Origin: Andrena cerasifolii
Lineage: Eukaryota > Arthropoda > Insecta > Hymenoptera > Andrenidae
Direction: 5' to 3'
Assembly: GCF_050908995.1 (NCBI RefSeq)
Contig: NC_135132.1
Span: forward strand, 8,675,001 to 8,739,000
DNA: 64,000 nucleotides
The notes under the pieces were generated by a model. That model ran no database searches. It had not been told where the DNA came from and was given only the letters and a program-made list of their open reading frames with translations. Shown piece by piece: positions 46,265-59,718 of the stretch (position 1 is the first letter of the stretch; each line of letters begins with the position of its first letter). Both the position numbers and the translations under genes were made by a program.

Positions 46265-47560
46265 GCAGTTTGCAAGCTCAAATAGAGATGAAAAACTCCA
46301 AAGATGAATGTGAATAAAATTAAAATTGGGATCTTGGAGATCTAGATGCACAGTTTTGATGATGATGTTTAACCTTGGTAAGGAGAAAGATGAGAAGTTC
46401 CTTGGAACGAAGAAGGGGGACTGCCTGTGGGCATTTGACGCATTGTTGAATGACCCCGAAAATGGCCTCCATCGACGAAGGAAATATTATAGGGTATAGT
46501 GGTGACAAGTTGACATGAAAGAATCACAGGGAGTATTTTCAAAGAAAACTTCTATTGAACCGAAGCGTAGACTATACAAAGCCTCCGCACAATGAAGCCC
46601 CAAAGACTTAGTATTCCTCCAAGTGGAGGCCCACCGGAATCCTTTTGTTCTCCGCGGCGGAGTGAAAACGTAGAATAAGGTCAAGGGGTGAGAGAGGCTC
46701 GAGCAGGAAAGTAATTTACGCCAGCACTCGTCATAGCCTGTGGTTCAGCGTTGACTGGAAGTGAAAGTCGATGATTGCAATGGAACGTGCGAGGCTGGTG
46801 TGCGACGAGTGATGTTCGAAGCGTGAAGTGTGATGCTCGTAGTCCCTGCTGCAAATAATCTATCCACCCTTAGGATCAAGAACCCCCTAGGCTGCAGGAG
46901 TAACGAGGCGGAAACGATGGTTCCCCAAGGTGGAACGCTAATTGGAACACCGAAGAATTCAAGCAAGGAGGCTACTTTTTGCAATTATTTCGCAAATGGC
47001 TAGTCGATGCGCGGGGACCCGCGTGCAACAGGGGCTGGCGATTAAACGGTCGGTTAATTTCTTGTGAAAGCAGATTTCAGAAGGTAGCTGCTTAAACACC
47101 GCGATCCACGGGGGCATGCAAGTGTGCACGGCAGACGAGGGAATTGGCCGGCATTAAATTTAACGAGCGAAGAACAAGGCCGCAGAATTCGTAATGGTCG
47201 CAACTAGCTGCTCTGGAACTCGAACGAAGGATGGCACGTCCTAATTATGTCTTCCGCCCGTGTTTTCTCCTCGCGTGCCTTTGCGACTGTTCCACTGATC
47301 TCCACCTTCCTCGAGAACCCGTTCGCCGCAAACGACGCGACAAAAGCGCCCGCGAGCAAAGCTTAGCCCTGAGCTGGCTCCGTTTCTTCCTAATCGTTGC
47401 CTGATGAGCGGCGGCAGCTTTCGCCATCAGTTGGTGCATTCAAATGGCTTGGCGTTAATGGTCGCGCCTAGTTAGTTGAACGGTTAATTGCCAGCGGGAT
47501 CCGTGGAATATACGTGGATTGCTTGAGATAAGTGGGGGTCAGCTGGGGGACTTTAAAAAA
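46265..47560. other. Intergenic sequence right of the SINE
   Basis: Moderately GC-rich with many short open frames but no recognisable protein. It may contain the promoter and non-coding first exon of the minus-strand Golgi gene, which I cannot place. Confidence 0.3.
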
Positions 47561-47800
47561 ATTATGTAACTTTGGGGATATGTTGAGGATATATAGGTAT
47601 GTATTACGCAATTTTGACCACTGAAAATTCGGCTATTTTCCGATTTTGGGTTATAACTCGCGAACTATAAAAGATGGAAAAAGAATTTTCAGACAAAAGT
47701 TACTTCTTTTAATTGGGACTATAATTTGGTAAAAATAAAATTCTTTTACAATTCGTGAGATATAAATCAGAAAACAGTCGAATTCTCAGGGGATTTTGGG
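47560..47800. repeat. Diverged copy of the core of the 45508-45929 foldback element
   Basis: GTTATAACTCGCGAACTA, GACAAAAGTTACTTCTTTTAATTGG and TTTACAATTCGTGAGATATAAA follow in the same order and spacing as in 45508-45929, without its long outer arms. Confidence 0.7.
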
Positions 47801-48299
47801 GATCTTCTCATTTATTTAAATATCTGAACACTAATTGAACTTTCCAGTTGCCTGAACTGTTCATCTTTAGCTGGGCACATGTAAAATAAACAAACTGCCC
47901 AAAGTAATTAAAAGGTCCCATACTAAACGCCTTTAGTCCATGCAATAGGTACAAGAAACCCATTAAAAAGTCATGGAATTCTTAAATATTTTATCCTGCC
48001 TTATTAAAGCCAGGCGTTTATTTACTTCCCGGAGAATATTCGCAGCAGAAAAAATTTCTAAGGGTCACGGTCTGTACGCCAGAAGTCGTAAACAGTACCG
48101 CCCCCCTCTCCACCAGCCTGTTCATTCAAAGTGCCCAACTTGGATCTGTTTTTACCCCATCCAGCCGCTCGTAAACGATTTTGAAGAGCACCGAAAGGAC
48201 TTGGAGATTCTATCACCGGCCGCAGTCGCTGTTTACGCTACATTAGTGGTTGGTGCTACATCCCCATTCAGCCAAGGTCGCGCAGACCATTAGAGGTAC

Positions 48300-48330
48300 A
48301 GTAGAGTCTCGGTAACTTGCAAGCGAGTCA
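48300..48330. mobile_element. Possible Tigger/pogo-like transposon end
   Basis: TA followed by CAGTAGAGTCTCGGTAACTT closely resembles the terminal repeat of pogo/Tigger elements (family knowledge). I do not find the opposite end, so it may be a solo remnant. Confidence 0.35.
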
Positions 48331-48448
48331 CGTCCGTTGCACTCTGGCATCGCGTGGTAGGGATGGTCGCTTAGTTACGAGTAAACAACATAGAGGGCGG
48401 TAGTAGAAGGGGAAGCGTAGATTTCAGTCTTACAAGGAGAGTATCCCA

Positions 48449-48705
48449 GGTGTCCGCCTCCGATTGCTCTGAATTTTGGATATGTTGTAGAGGAACGAAA
48501 AATAAGATATACGTGTTTTTTTTACAGCGGTCTTTTTTCATATTTAGGGGGTGAAATCACCCCTCAAAGTTATAAGATTTTCAGGTGTTCGTCTCCGATT
48601 GCTTTGGTTTTTGGATATGTTTTAGAGGGCCGAAAAATAAGAAACAGGTGTTTTTTTATTTTGGCCTGTTTGCATGTTCAGGGGGTGAAACCACCCCTCA
48701 AATTT
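48449..48705. repeat. Direct repeat, two copies of about 125 bp
   Basis: Both copies carry AGGTGTYCGYCTCCGATTGC, GGATATGTTKTAGAGG, a GAAAAATAAGA block and GGGGGTGAAAYCACCCCTCAAA; the last is an internal hairpin. Confidence 0.8.
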
Positions 48706-49739
48706 CATGAGAATAGATGGTGTCTCTGGATCGGTGGAGATTTGTAGAAAAATTGCTGCAAGATTGAAGACTCCTTGTATAAAACACTGTTAGTGCCAAA
48801 TTTAATACATTTTTCTGGGGGAATGGCAATTGTTTGCGTTTGATTAGTGATTTTTTTATATTTGTTTCGCCTAACTTTGTACTGTATAAAAATAACGCCC
48901 TTATCTGCTATAACCTGCGATTATTTGAGAAATAATTTTTTTAGAAAGAAGTGTGCAGATCAAGAATTCTAATATCTTTGAAAAGTTTTGGTACTTTTAA
49001 ATATAAAAGAGTGTCCGCTAATGATTGACAACGATTTGAGAAAAAAGTACAGCCTTTTTGATTTTTCATTAAATATATTTTAATGAAAAAATTCTAACTT
49101 CAAATGCACGCGATGAAAATAATTTGATACAAAAATGTTTCGAACAACAATTAGTCAGTATTCAGTTGACAACAAATTGCAAGAGTAAGTATTGATAAAA
49201 AAAAACTTTTTATTCGATAAAAATGAAGCTCAATGTTTTTAATGAAACTGTGTATCTTATTATATGCCAATCGATGCATCTTTATATTCTCATTAAAAAA
49301 GTATTAGGGTATTTAGGTCGGAAACTGATTACTTCAAAAGTTATGAATTTTGTCCCGAACGCCCATATACTTCGACGCACTGTGGCGCCGTCTAGCGGCG
49401 ACGAAGAAAGGGGCCTTCATTCAGGTTTCACTTGCAACCCCTCCCTCGATTTTATCTCACGTTCCACCAGCTTGAAAGGTGTTTTTCGATACGTCTCCCA
49501 TCCCCGTCTTTACTATTTTATTCTGGAAACTAGATATTCCGTATTACCTGCGGTTAAGTGGCTGCGCTGGGATACAATGGATGGATTACAAGGACGGGGG
49601 AACAAGAATGATGTAACGCTAAGTCGAGGGAAAATGTTTGAGATAGATCCGTGGAAAAGAATTGAATTTCTATTTCTTTCGATTGTCTAATATTCTTAGG
49701 AGGACTGCAAATGCGTTAATTATATTGTATAATATGTTG
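48706..49739. other. Intergenic AT-rich sequence
   Basis: No recognisable gene. The open frame at 49223-49690 has no domain. Confidence 0.4.
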
Positions 49740-50162
49740 TATGGAGCCCAAAATTCGGAGGATACATTCCTTTTGCGACGTAGGGGTTCGATAAGAAGGG
49801 ATTTTTTAAAATTCCAACCCGAAGGGGGTAAAAAGGGGTGAAATATGTTTTCTCGGACTGCTTATTATTTCTTAAGCCCGATTAGATATCAACTTGGTTT
49901 TTACTTACAAAGGTTACCCACACAAATGCCTAAAAACCAGGGGGTGAAAAGGGGTGGAATGTGTTTTCACGGAGTCCTTAATATCTCTTAGGCTCAAAAA
50001 AAATTTATTGTTTTTTGTGAAAATGGTCACATTCATCTGGATTAGTCAGGCATAATGAGCTGACACATATCTCGTAATCCCAGAATTTATCGTTCCAAAA
50101 TTTTCAGGCGACAGACAAAGACACAAACATATAGAAGCTTTCCGCTTTATATACCAAGATAG
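49740..50162. repeat. Interspersed repeat remnant with an internal duplication
   Basis: Two related blocks (near 49822 and 49936) share GGGGGTRAAAAGGGGTGRAAT followed by GTTTTCWCGGA. The stretch ends GACAGACAAAGACACAAACATA and GCTTTCCGCTTTATATACC, which reads like the end of a transposable element, but I cannot name the family. Confidence 0.45.
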
Positions 50163-51570
50163 TTAATTATTCGAATTTTAAATAGTAGGGACTTTTAAAG
50201 CATACGTTGGAGAAGTGTAAAACTACCAACACTGCCGCTTCAATGAATCTCGAGTTCATGTCCCCTAGGATATTTAATTATTAATAATACCACGTTAAAC
50301 CGGCTGATTAATATTCGACGGTATAAACCAAATTTAATTTCGCTTAATAATTCAGCACGCGCCGCCACGAAATTCCCCTTCATTCGACTTTAATGCACTG
50401 CATAAATCCAGTCCGCTTTTCATAAATTCCGACGGCAGAACTGGTGCTTTGCGCGAAAGAGGAATAACTATATATACAGTCCCTTAAATATCGAGCCTCT
50501 AAAGCTCGTAAATAAATCGTTACTCTGTACAAAGAGAGGAAACGCTGTCGAAAATTATTACGCTATATATCCACGTTGAAATCGCATGGTTCCGAGAAAA
50601 AAATAAAGTTAAATTAAACGCGTATAACCATCCATCCTTCGATAAAGTGTTTTCCCAGTCATACTTTTACAATGTTGGTATTCAGGTGCCTCCAGGCTCG
50701 ACCAACTGGATTACGTTTGTATTTCCTTTTTCCTCCGCGCCGACCTTCGACGGGTCCGGCTGGGAGCTGCACGAGAAAAACCGTGCAAAAATGTTCGATA
50801 ACATCTCGCTCGATATGCAAACGAAGTGGAGCCTTAATAACCTCCAAAAACAGAATTCAAAGCACATATATACGATTCAATTCCATCGACGATAGATCAC
50901 ATTGCGGGGACATTTAATTCCCCTATTGTTCTAACTGTAATCCGCAATCAGCAGACCAACATAATTAACGATGCAGAGCGATTCACTAAGTGTCACTGTC
51001 GCGCCGTTATTGTCTGTTACATTCCATTACTATTAATTAATCGCGCAGTGCCCACAGCGCTCGAACACATATTGAATCCATAGAAGCAACTGCATCGATA
51101 TTCCTAGTGTAATTCGCAAACAAGCGCGAGAAACTGGAAACGTACAAGTTTCACGGTTAACCTCTAATCCGAAAAGTAACTAGATTACTCGCCCAAGGAT
51201 TATTTCCCGACGGGACGCGGATAGAGGTTAAGTAGGAGTTTCGATCGGTAGCGCATAGATGGGGTAACGCGAGCAGGCCCGAACGCCTGAAATTGGACAC
51301 CGGTAATTACAATACAGGCAGCTTTTATCGCTGCATTTCTCCTGCCCTTAAACGGAAATTACATCCGCCTCGCGCGGCTCATCCTGGCTCCGCTCGTCCT
51401 CGCAGGGCGCGCGAATAACCAAGGATGTTTGCCCAGAGAAACGATACCTCGTGTGTGGGGAAAACGCGCGGAACGCGGGGTGGAGTTGGCCGCCTAGCTG
51501 AATTCGAGTTCACTGACACTTTCGAGCACGCGCGATAGATCCCGCTCTCGTCGGGGTTTCGCGAAACGTA
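50163..51570. other. Intergenic sequence
   Basis: No gene is recognisable. Short frames around 50647-50917 are open on both strands and carry no domain. Confidence 0.4.
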
Positions 51571-51707
51571 CAGGGTGTCGAGGAAATAGCTGCGCGGGCG
51601 ACTAGGACGCGATCCCTGGCGAAAAATGGCAGCAGATACGCGGAGTGCCTTTGTTTACTCGCAGCGTGGTTTTTTCGAGAAAAATGAATTTTAAAAGTGA
51701 CACCCTG
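51571..51707. mobile_element. Short MITE with CAGGGTGTC termini and TA duplication
   Basis: TA|CAGGGTGTCG at the left and TGACACCCTG|TA at the right give a 137-bp element with nine-base perfect terminal repeats and a TA target duplication, as in Tc1/mariner-type MITEs. The terminus matches that of the element at 13841-14181. Confidence 0.7.
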
Positions 51708-51709
51708 TA

Positions 51710-53550
51710 TATGCTCCCTTGCACTGCGCGCGGTCGGACTTTCTAATAGTATTCGATTCGGAAATGAATAATTCATGCAATTAGATCTAGATTTATTGGG
51801 CGATGTTTACAAATGGTCTAGCCCTCGTTTGCTGTAATTTAGATTGTTCTTCGGGTATTCGAAGGCAAGGGTTCAAAAAGATTGCAAGATATTGCAATCT
51901 ACTGAAATTGTTTTTTTTTTTTCTCAGTCGAAGTTTGGAAAACGCATTCGCGACGGTTCCCGAATAAATTCGAACATACATTCTCGATATAGTTCCGTTG
52001 ACCCGATTTAGGGAACATTTCATTTACGCGATAACATGCTTTACATTCACGACTCGGATATATATATATATTTTTAGTATCGTCCATAAAATATTCGGTC
52101 GCCATAAGAGCGTCCCGTAAAAATTGCACGGAGGATAATTTTATCGTCAATTCGATAGAGTTCTCAGAAGGCCAACCGTAAAACCGGTTTACAGCGAACG
52201 GCACGGATATAAGGCCGCGAACGCGCCTTTTTGAAGATCCTCCACGCAGCATTGAAAATTCACCGTGCAATTAAAAAATGTTTCTCATCTTTTTCACTGC
52301 ATTTTATTCTTAACCCTCGAGCGAAAACGATTTCCCTGCCAGCTAACAAATAGTCAGGCTACTCAATCGACTAATTATCATCCGATACTATGCACGATAA
52401 TACCGCCTGGTTGTATGTATTCCATGTTTACAAACATTCAGATGAAATCAGATACGAGGGGAACAAGACCCAGAGAGGAGCGGATAATCTATTGTTTATT
52501 AAATGAGGAAATAAAACCTCGCAACTGTTATACGTTGATTAAGCAGATTAGATAAACGTATGTAGAAAGCTTTCGAACTATGGTGTACATGCATTGCTCT
52601 ATAAAGTTGGTAGATGGCACTTGAGACGCACTAAATCTTCGTTGGAAACGCACCTGTCGCTTTCAAAGTGCAATTACACCGTGGAACGATTTCAGAGTTA
52701 AAGGGTCATTCGAAACAGTGTTACCAACTGCTATTAAATTCGCAGTTTGCGTACACACGTGGCGCACACAACTATTCCGCACGTGACATCATCGTTAGCC
52801 TCGCTGACCCGTAGATTGCGTCGTGTTAGATGCCATTACTTATCTACCAACGTTCCAGCGAGTCTCGAATACGTAAACAAACAGATCTCGACTCTATGCA
52901 ATCGATCGTTCACATTTCGCGCCAAGCGTCCGCGAAAGAAGACGCAAATTTCAATACAATGGGAAAAGCTATTTGTTTCATCGAGTTCGATGCTGCTTAA
53001 TTAACGTTAATTGCAAACTGCTCCCCAAGAAAGCGGAAGTGACACTTCAAACGACCCACACCTCGGAATACGTGAAGCGAGAAAAACTGTTATCGCGGCG
53101 ATAAACGGAGTTCGTTTAAAAATATTTACTTACTCGACAAGTTTCCACCGCAGGTAACGGGACGTTATCAAGTAACGCGCGAATTTGATTGCACATCATT
53201 AATCAACCGTCCGGTTCTCGCCCGTCAACCGCGCGCCGATGAAAACACACTTATCGGGCTGCACAAATTAGCTTGTACATGGGAAGTTAATCACTGCGTT
53301 GCAATGTAGATGCGAGGAAAAATACCATACGTATTTCAAAATCGATATTCCAGTCGAAGCCTGTTCACCATTCGACTTCTGAAAAAGCGATTTCCCACGG
53401 TACACGATAACGTTAAGGCGCTGGAAGCCGCGCGAGGGCGCCGTTCCTTAACCAAACACGCGTATATCGGTGGCTACGCGATATCGATACTCGTGACACG
53501 AAACCACAATATGCTTCCCCGCTATTTATAGCGTATTAACAATTCACGGG
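51710..53550. other. Intergenic sequence
   Basis: No gene, RNA or clear repeat recognised. Confidence 0.4.
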
Positions 53551-53559
53551 CAATGATTA

Positions 53560-56500
53560 TCAAATGCCTGTTAGCTACCCGCGGTCTATTTCGCAGGTGC
53601 CACTTCCGCGCCGACACGTCGAAGGGGCACCTTTCGAGATATCCTCAGAAATCGAGGGATCCACTTGCACAGTCGGGCGGTTTTTCACGCGTGTGGCGCA
53701 GCACGGTACGTGCCGATTGTGGTCCTACCTCATGCACGTTACGGGCACCGTACTCTCAGCTCTCCGTCATCGCCGCGTCCTCGAGCGTTGTCTCGTGAGG
53801 CAAAGGAGGCGTCGCGGCGCGATCGTGGACACGCGGCCGCGGACACGACGTATGCACGTCGATGCACCGACCCCTCGACTCGAATTCAACGCCCACGGTC
53901 CGGACGAAGCGCGGCCGACAGGTTAGGACTCGTATGGGAAGCCAGTAACTCCAAGCGTTACAATACGACGCTACGAGTCCCCGTCCCCCACCACTCGCCC
54001 AGCATCTGCCACCGCCATTAAGCGCGTCGGGTTTCGACCAATCGCGCGCCGCCACTTTGGCCGACGACCAATGCGGGGACTCGGCGGTGCCAGCCACTGA
54101 GCTGAAAATGTCACTAGGGGACACGGTGGTTCTTGCTTTCGCCGCTCCGCTTGATCTGGTGCTTCCGAGGGGAGAGAGGAAGCTGTTGGATATTTGTTTG
54201 CTTGTGTTCCATCGAGTGGGAAAGAGATTTTGGGATCTACGATGATTTTTGGGTAAGTGTGTTTATTGTCTGTTTTGTGAGGGATTGGAGTGTGAGGTTT
54301 TTATTCTGTTGATCTTTGTGGTACGAAGTTGTTTGCTTTGGTTCTGCGTAGGTGTGATTTAAATTGGCAGGAGGAGGTGATTCTATTTCCCGCTTAAATT
54401 CGTAGATCGTGTCACTTTAATATTGAATAAAGATTGGAATTAACTGGTTTCTTTTTATTGTTGGGGAATTGTGTTTGAATCTATTTGAGAGTTGGATGGT
54501 AGATGTGATTTGAATTGGGAGGATGAGGTGACTGTATTTCCCGGTTTAAAGGTTCGTAGGTTAGGTCACGTTAAAATTGAATTGTAATTAACTAGTTTTT
54601 TCTGTCCATCGTGGAGAAATTGTGTTTGAATTTATTTCTATTTCCCGCCTTAACGATTCGTATAGATCGTGTTATAATTGTTGACATATAGGTTGGATAC
54701 CGTGGGTTTAGAAAGAGCAGCTCGTTAAATCGATCGAGGAGCTATCGTGAATCAGTGCAATTTCTTATTCCGGGAATGAAAGCACGAGATGTGAGAGTGA
54801 CCCTCTTCCTGCAGCTACTAGGTCGCCGAGAATTTCTCATCCGAAGAGGATGCATTTCTCTAGTTTGTTCCGCTGGATGTTCGCGATTGTTGTAGCTTTA
54901 ACGTAAACTATGGAAAGCTTTATTAGAGACATCAACTGAAAGTAAGTGACATCGAGACATTCAAGACATTAGAAAAAAAACAAATAATGGAATAATAAGA
55001 ATTTATTGATATTTTACAATTTTACAAAAATCTGTAGCGTCACAAAATCGTGACATTTTTTAATTTCACCAATCTAGAAAAATATATTTTTAATTTAGCA
55101 GCCTTAAATAGTAAAAAAAATAGGCACTCAAATAGGGACTTTCAAAATTCCAAAAAATCCAAATTCCCTATTAAAAATCAAGGGCAGCCAGAGAGTTTTT
55201 TCCAGGGAGGGAGGACAATTTTGGGATGATGGTAAACAAAAATATACCCCTCTTGCTTTTTTTAACCCATTTTGTAGTGCAAATTTAATTAAAACTTTAA
55301 AACCAAAAATTAAAAATATTCCCTGTTTTAGTATAAACTTAGTAAAGATCAGTTTAGAAAAATAAGCGATTATTTCTCAAAAACTACCCCTTTTGCACCC
55401 CCTTCCGGACGCCCATGCTAAAAGTTACTCTAGCAAGTTAAATTAAAGAATTACTATTAACAATAATACACCACAAAAATCCAAACTATCTACGATCTAC
55501 CAAAAAAAAAACACTAACATTAATACAATTATAATTTCGAATATTAAGTACGAGCTTCTGAAATTCCCTAAATAATCAAGCTACTTGGACATACGAGTAT
55601 TCGGTTCGACTAATTTCAGCTTATATTTCCAAACTACTTGAACGCGGCGCATCCCCTCGCAACAGCCACCCCCGTTCGATCCCTCGGAGCGCATTTTGAA
55701 TCGTAAATCAATTTGAAACAGCGCCTCGTCGGCGGAGGGGTGGTGACGTCGAGCGCCGCTACGGTCTGCCTAGTAACTTTCGCCGCGCACGGCTGCGCGG
55801 TTGGCAGCGCCGCAGTCTCGCGGGGCACGGCTCGGCGAGCATCGGCCGCTCAGTCAAGAAACTCGGCTGCACCGAATCACTACGAGCGAGGTTAAAATCG
55901 TACGAGCCAGGAGCGCGGTGCTCTATGCCTGGTTATAGGCCCTGCCTGGAACGCCAGTGGCTCTCTGCCGAGTCCCCGCGGTGCCGCGGCTCTCCCTGTC
56001 GTGTGACAAGTGCGCGGTATCGGGACGTGGTGGTGTCGCATAGGTTTCACGCGGCCGCTAAGGACAGGGCTCCAGGCGTAACGGTGGACGGGAAGTAGAG
56101 GAAGTGTGTGGTGGCCGCCCGTTTTCTACCCACGAGCACGGACGCGCGCCGCTCCTGGACTCCCTACGGACGGGCAACCCGCGGCCCTCCCTGTCGTCCG
56201 CCACCGAAAACGGGCAGCCCTTGGTTGTGACAGTGATGAGTGCTCCCCTGCTTGTGCCCGCCGTCGACACCATCGTGGCCGCTGCGAGGGGCTTACGTGA
56301 CGCCTGTGACCGTGACTGCTGCCCGCCGTCGCCGCCGCGATGTGCCTGCTGAGCACCAAGGAGATGCTGTAAGTACAAGCTTCGCCTGACGCGGTCCCTT
56401 GCCCACGAAATCGTCGCTCGCTGCTCGTCCCGCGGCACCCATTGCCGCTTCCCTCTGCTTGTTTATATGCCGCAGATGGTACGAAGGTCGGCCCGGAAAT

Positions 56501-57240
56501 GGGTCGAAATCGTGATTTCCTATCGGCTCTGTTGCCTCCTCTCGCCGCGCGTTGTATCGTCGTTCGTTCGTTCCCCTCGCCTCGAATTATCTCTTCATCT
56601 GTCCGCGCGCAAATATTCTGCGGAAACAACGTTGTTTCGCGTGGCCCGCGGTGAATTTCTACGGGCATATATCGATTCGCGTGAAAATCGCGCGCGGGGA
56701 TCCGTCGAGGCGAACGGAAGCCTCTGGAATCGGGAGGTACGAGGCCGTTGCTCCTGCCGATAATGCACGAATGCTAGGCGCAGATATTTCTTCCCTTGCG
56801 AGCTGGCCTCGTGTGTGCCCACAGCTGTATTCTTTTTTTTTTCCCCCCCGTTGCTCGGCGAGATAACCGCCGCAGCGAGCGGGGCGGTTTTTTCGACGTT
56901 CGTCGCTGCGCAATAAAGGCGATCGTGTGCTGGCAACGCTAACATGGTGGCTCGTCCCGACGGATACGTTGCAAGTCCGTCGGGCGAAGGGTTTCGACGC
57001 GCTTCCCATTTCCGCCCGTCCCTCCCGAAGCCGTACACAATATCCTTCTCCCCACGTTTCCATGTCACTCTGTCGTTAAATCCTCGGAAAACCTCCCTCG
57101 AAATTCGTCGTTCGAACGTCCCTGCCTCTCCCCTCCCCCCCCTCCACCGTCCGCGGTCTCGATTTCGAAACTCAAACTCGGGAGCCCACCCCTCCCCCGC
57201 CGTTCGAGACGAGCCGCGGGCACGCTTCGATGAATAAGAG
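53560..57240. promoter_or_regulatory. CpG-rich, promoter-like region (two GC islands)
   Basis: Islands at about 53560-54180 and 55620-57240 are much richer in GC and CpG than the surrounding DNA and are open in several frames on both strands, as such composition predicts. The AT-rich interval 54250-55610 holds a short direct repeat (GTGATTTRAATTGGSAGGAGGAG-like at 54353 and 54506) and no gene. The islands probably contain a transcription start for the candidate exon at 56340. Confidence 0.4.
56340..56368 (+). CDS. Candidate first coding exon of an unidentified gene
   Basis: ATG with a purine at -3 begins MCLLSTKEML and runs into a perfect donor CT|GTAAGT at 56369. It sits within the CpG-rich island, as expected for a first exon followed by a long intron. 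I do not recognise the protein, and no continuation is found before the window ends. Confidence 0.35.
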
Positions 57241-58750
57241 TAATTAGTCACGCGTGAAGTTCGTAACGACTCCATAACCGTAGATTATGATAATTCTCGA
57301 GGACGGTGAAAATGTATATTTACGCAAAGGAGGCGCGCACAGAAAATATCGCGGCGCACTGGCTTCCCTCTGCACAGAGATGATCAATCGAACCTGTAGC
57401 CGTTCGTGTAGCACAGACTCTATGGTTCGACTGATTAAAGTAGCGCTTTAAAATGTGACGCTCTGCTCTGTCGTTTATAAGACGCCAGATAATAGCTGAT
57501 TTATGGGCCACTGTAGGACGGCGGAGAATTTCGTGGCAGAGCCGCGGGACTTGGTCAAGCGACGCGCGATGCTTTGGGAATCTATGAAATTGATAGGCAC
57601 TTACGTAACACGCGGCGCGGAATCGCGAGAATCCAGAGGCGATTAGACGCCATTTTTCACCGGCGTCCTTAACTCATTAAGCAAATAGGGAGTAGCGGTC
57701 GGTGCGCGTCGCGCGTCACCGACGGTGTACCGTTCCCGTGCGACAAACAGATTTTCGATCCGCCATGTTTTCCTCAGAAAATCGTCACGGCGGTGCGCTC
57801 GGTCTCCGCCATTTTCAGCGGCCGCGAGGTTTCTTCGACCTCTAAGCAACCTCCGCCGCGATATTCTCTTTAAGGATTCGACTGCGAACGGTTTTCTAAG
57901 TATAACCTATTTACCAAGTGCATTCTGGCGCCATTTTTGGGTGCCATTGGGTCTCCTTCCCGAGCGCAAACTGTATCTGGGACTTATTTCTGTGGGCACG
58001 GAGAGCGCGAACGTGGTGTTTAGTCGAATTTATGGGAGCGATGATGTTTATGGGGCCGTTGGAGACATCTAGAAAATGAAACGTATTATTTAGAGCCGGT
58101 TGTCGGCCATAAATCGTCAGCTCTTCCGGTCTCCCCCCCCCCCCTACTTCGCGGTGGGTCGAAGCGCGAATTTAACTGGTATTGGGAATAATAGAAACCG
58201 AGGATTCGACTTTCGTGTTTTGACTTGGCGGCGCTCGACGCGTGCTCGATAAGTGAAATGGGATATTTAGCTGTTTATCAATTCCGACGCGTAAAACCTG
58301 CCACGGAGTAAAGAAAGAAAAGGGATATATTGATGGGACTCGCTTCCAGTTCTTCCAGCCGCTAGGGGAGTCATGAAAGTTGAACGTGTGTTGCGCTAAT
58401 GGCTACTCTCTGCATAAGGTTATGCAAATGGCACTGTTTCCCGGTTAAACCGGCCGTTAGAGACGTAGAACAGTTACATTTTTATTTACGGCGGAATCGA
58501 GATCTAAAATTGTTCTCTGAGCTTGGATCTGCTGCGGGCAACCGTTCCTTTATCCGAACCAGTCGAATGCGCGGTCTAGGGACATTTGATTCCGCTTCCT
58601 GCAAGCGGAACGGTTTCTTTGCTTATCGCGGAATTGTCGCGCGAAATTGGCTTTCATGGTTCGATTTGTGGCGACTTGAAAGCATGGCTTTTGTTGAATT
58701 AATGGGGTGGCTAATTCTTTGCGACGAAGTTGCCGTTTTTATTCGTGTCG
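57241..58750. other. Non-coding sequence right of the GC islands
   Basis: If the exon at 56340 is real, this is its intron. GC content declines gradually; no exon is recognisable. Confidence 0.35.
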
Positions 58751-58755
58751 AAACG

Positions 58756-59718
58756 GGGATCCAGAATTATTTTTGGAAAATTCTTCGGTTTAAAAGCGCT
58801 CTTTGCTGGAATTATTGAGACGCGTTAATGGGGCCATTTAATTTTTTGTGACAAAGTTGCCTTCTTTCTAGAATTATTTTTGGAAAATTCTTCGGTTTAA
58901 AAGCGCTCTTTGCTGGAATTATTGAGATGCGTTAATGGGGCCATTTAATTTTTTGTGACAAAGTTGCCTTCTTTCTAGAATTATTTTTGGAAAATTCTTC
59001 GGTTTAAAAGCGCTCTTCGCTGGAATTATTAAGATGCGTTAATGGGGCCATTTAATTTTTTGTGACAAAGTTGCCTTCTTTCTAGAATTATTTTTGGAAA
59101 ATTCTCCGGTTTAAAAGCGCTCTTTGCTGGAATTATTGAGATGCGTTAATGGGGCCATTTAATTTTTTGTGACAAAGTTGCCTTCTTTCTAGAATTATTT
59201 TTGGAAAATTCTTCGGTTTAAAAGCGTTCTTTGCTGGAATTATTGAGATGCGTTAATGGGGCCATTTAATTTTTTCTGACAAAGTTACCTTCTTTCTAGA
59301 ATTATTTTTGGAAAATTCTTCGGTTTAAAAGCGCTCTTTGCTGGAATTATTGAGATGCCTTAATGGGGCCATTTAATTTTTTGTGACAAAGTTGCCTTCT
59401 TTCTAGAATTATTTTTGGAAAATTCTTCGGTTTAAAAGCGCTCTTTGCTGGAATTATTGAGATGCGTTAATGGGGCCATTTAATTTTTTCTGACAAAATT
59501 ACCTTCTTTCTAGAATTATTTTTGGAAAATTCTCCGGTTTAAAAGCGTTCTTTGCTGGAATTATTGAGATGCGTTAATGGGGCCATTTAATTTTTTCTGA
59601 CAAAGTTACCTTCTTTCTAGAATTATTTTTGGAAAATTCTTCGGTTTAAAAGCGCTCTTTGCTGGAATTATCGAGATGTGTTAACGTGGCCATTTAATTT
59701 TACGTTCCAATTAAGTTG
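58756..59718. repeat. Satellite-like tandem repeat, 107-bp unit, nine copies
   Basis: GAATTATTTTTGGAAAATTC recurs every 107 bases from 58765 to 59619. Each unit contains CGGTTTAAAAGCGCTCTTTG and AATGGGGCCATTTAATTTTT, and copies differ by only a few substitutions. Diverged relatives flank the array on the left (58440-58700). Confidence 0.93.

Noticed and set aside
56595..57275. 226-codon minus-strand open frame, with overlapping plus-strand frames
   Set aside because: GC-rich island with several simultaneous open frames on both strands and Arg/Gly/Ser-rich composition; no domain or splice evidence.
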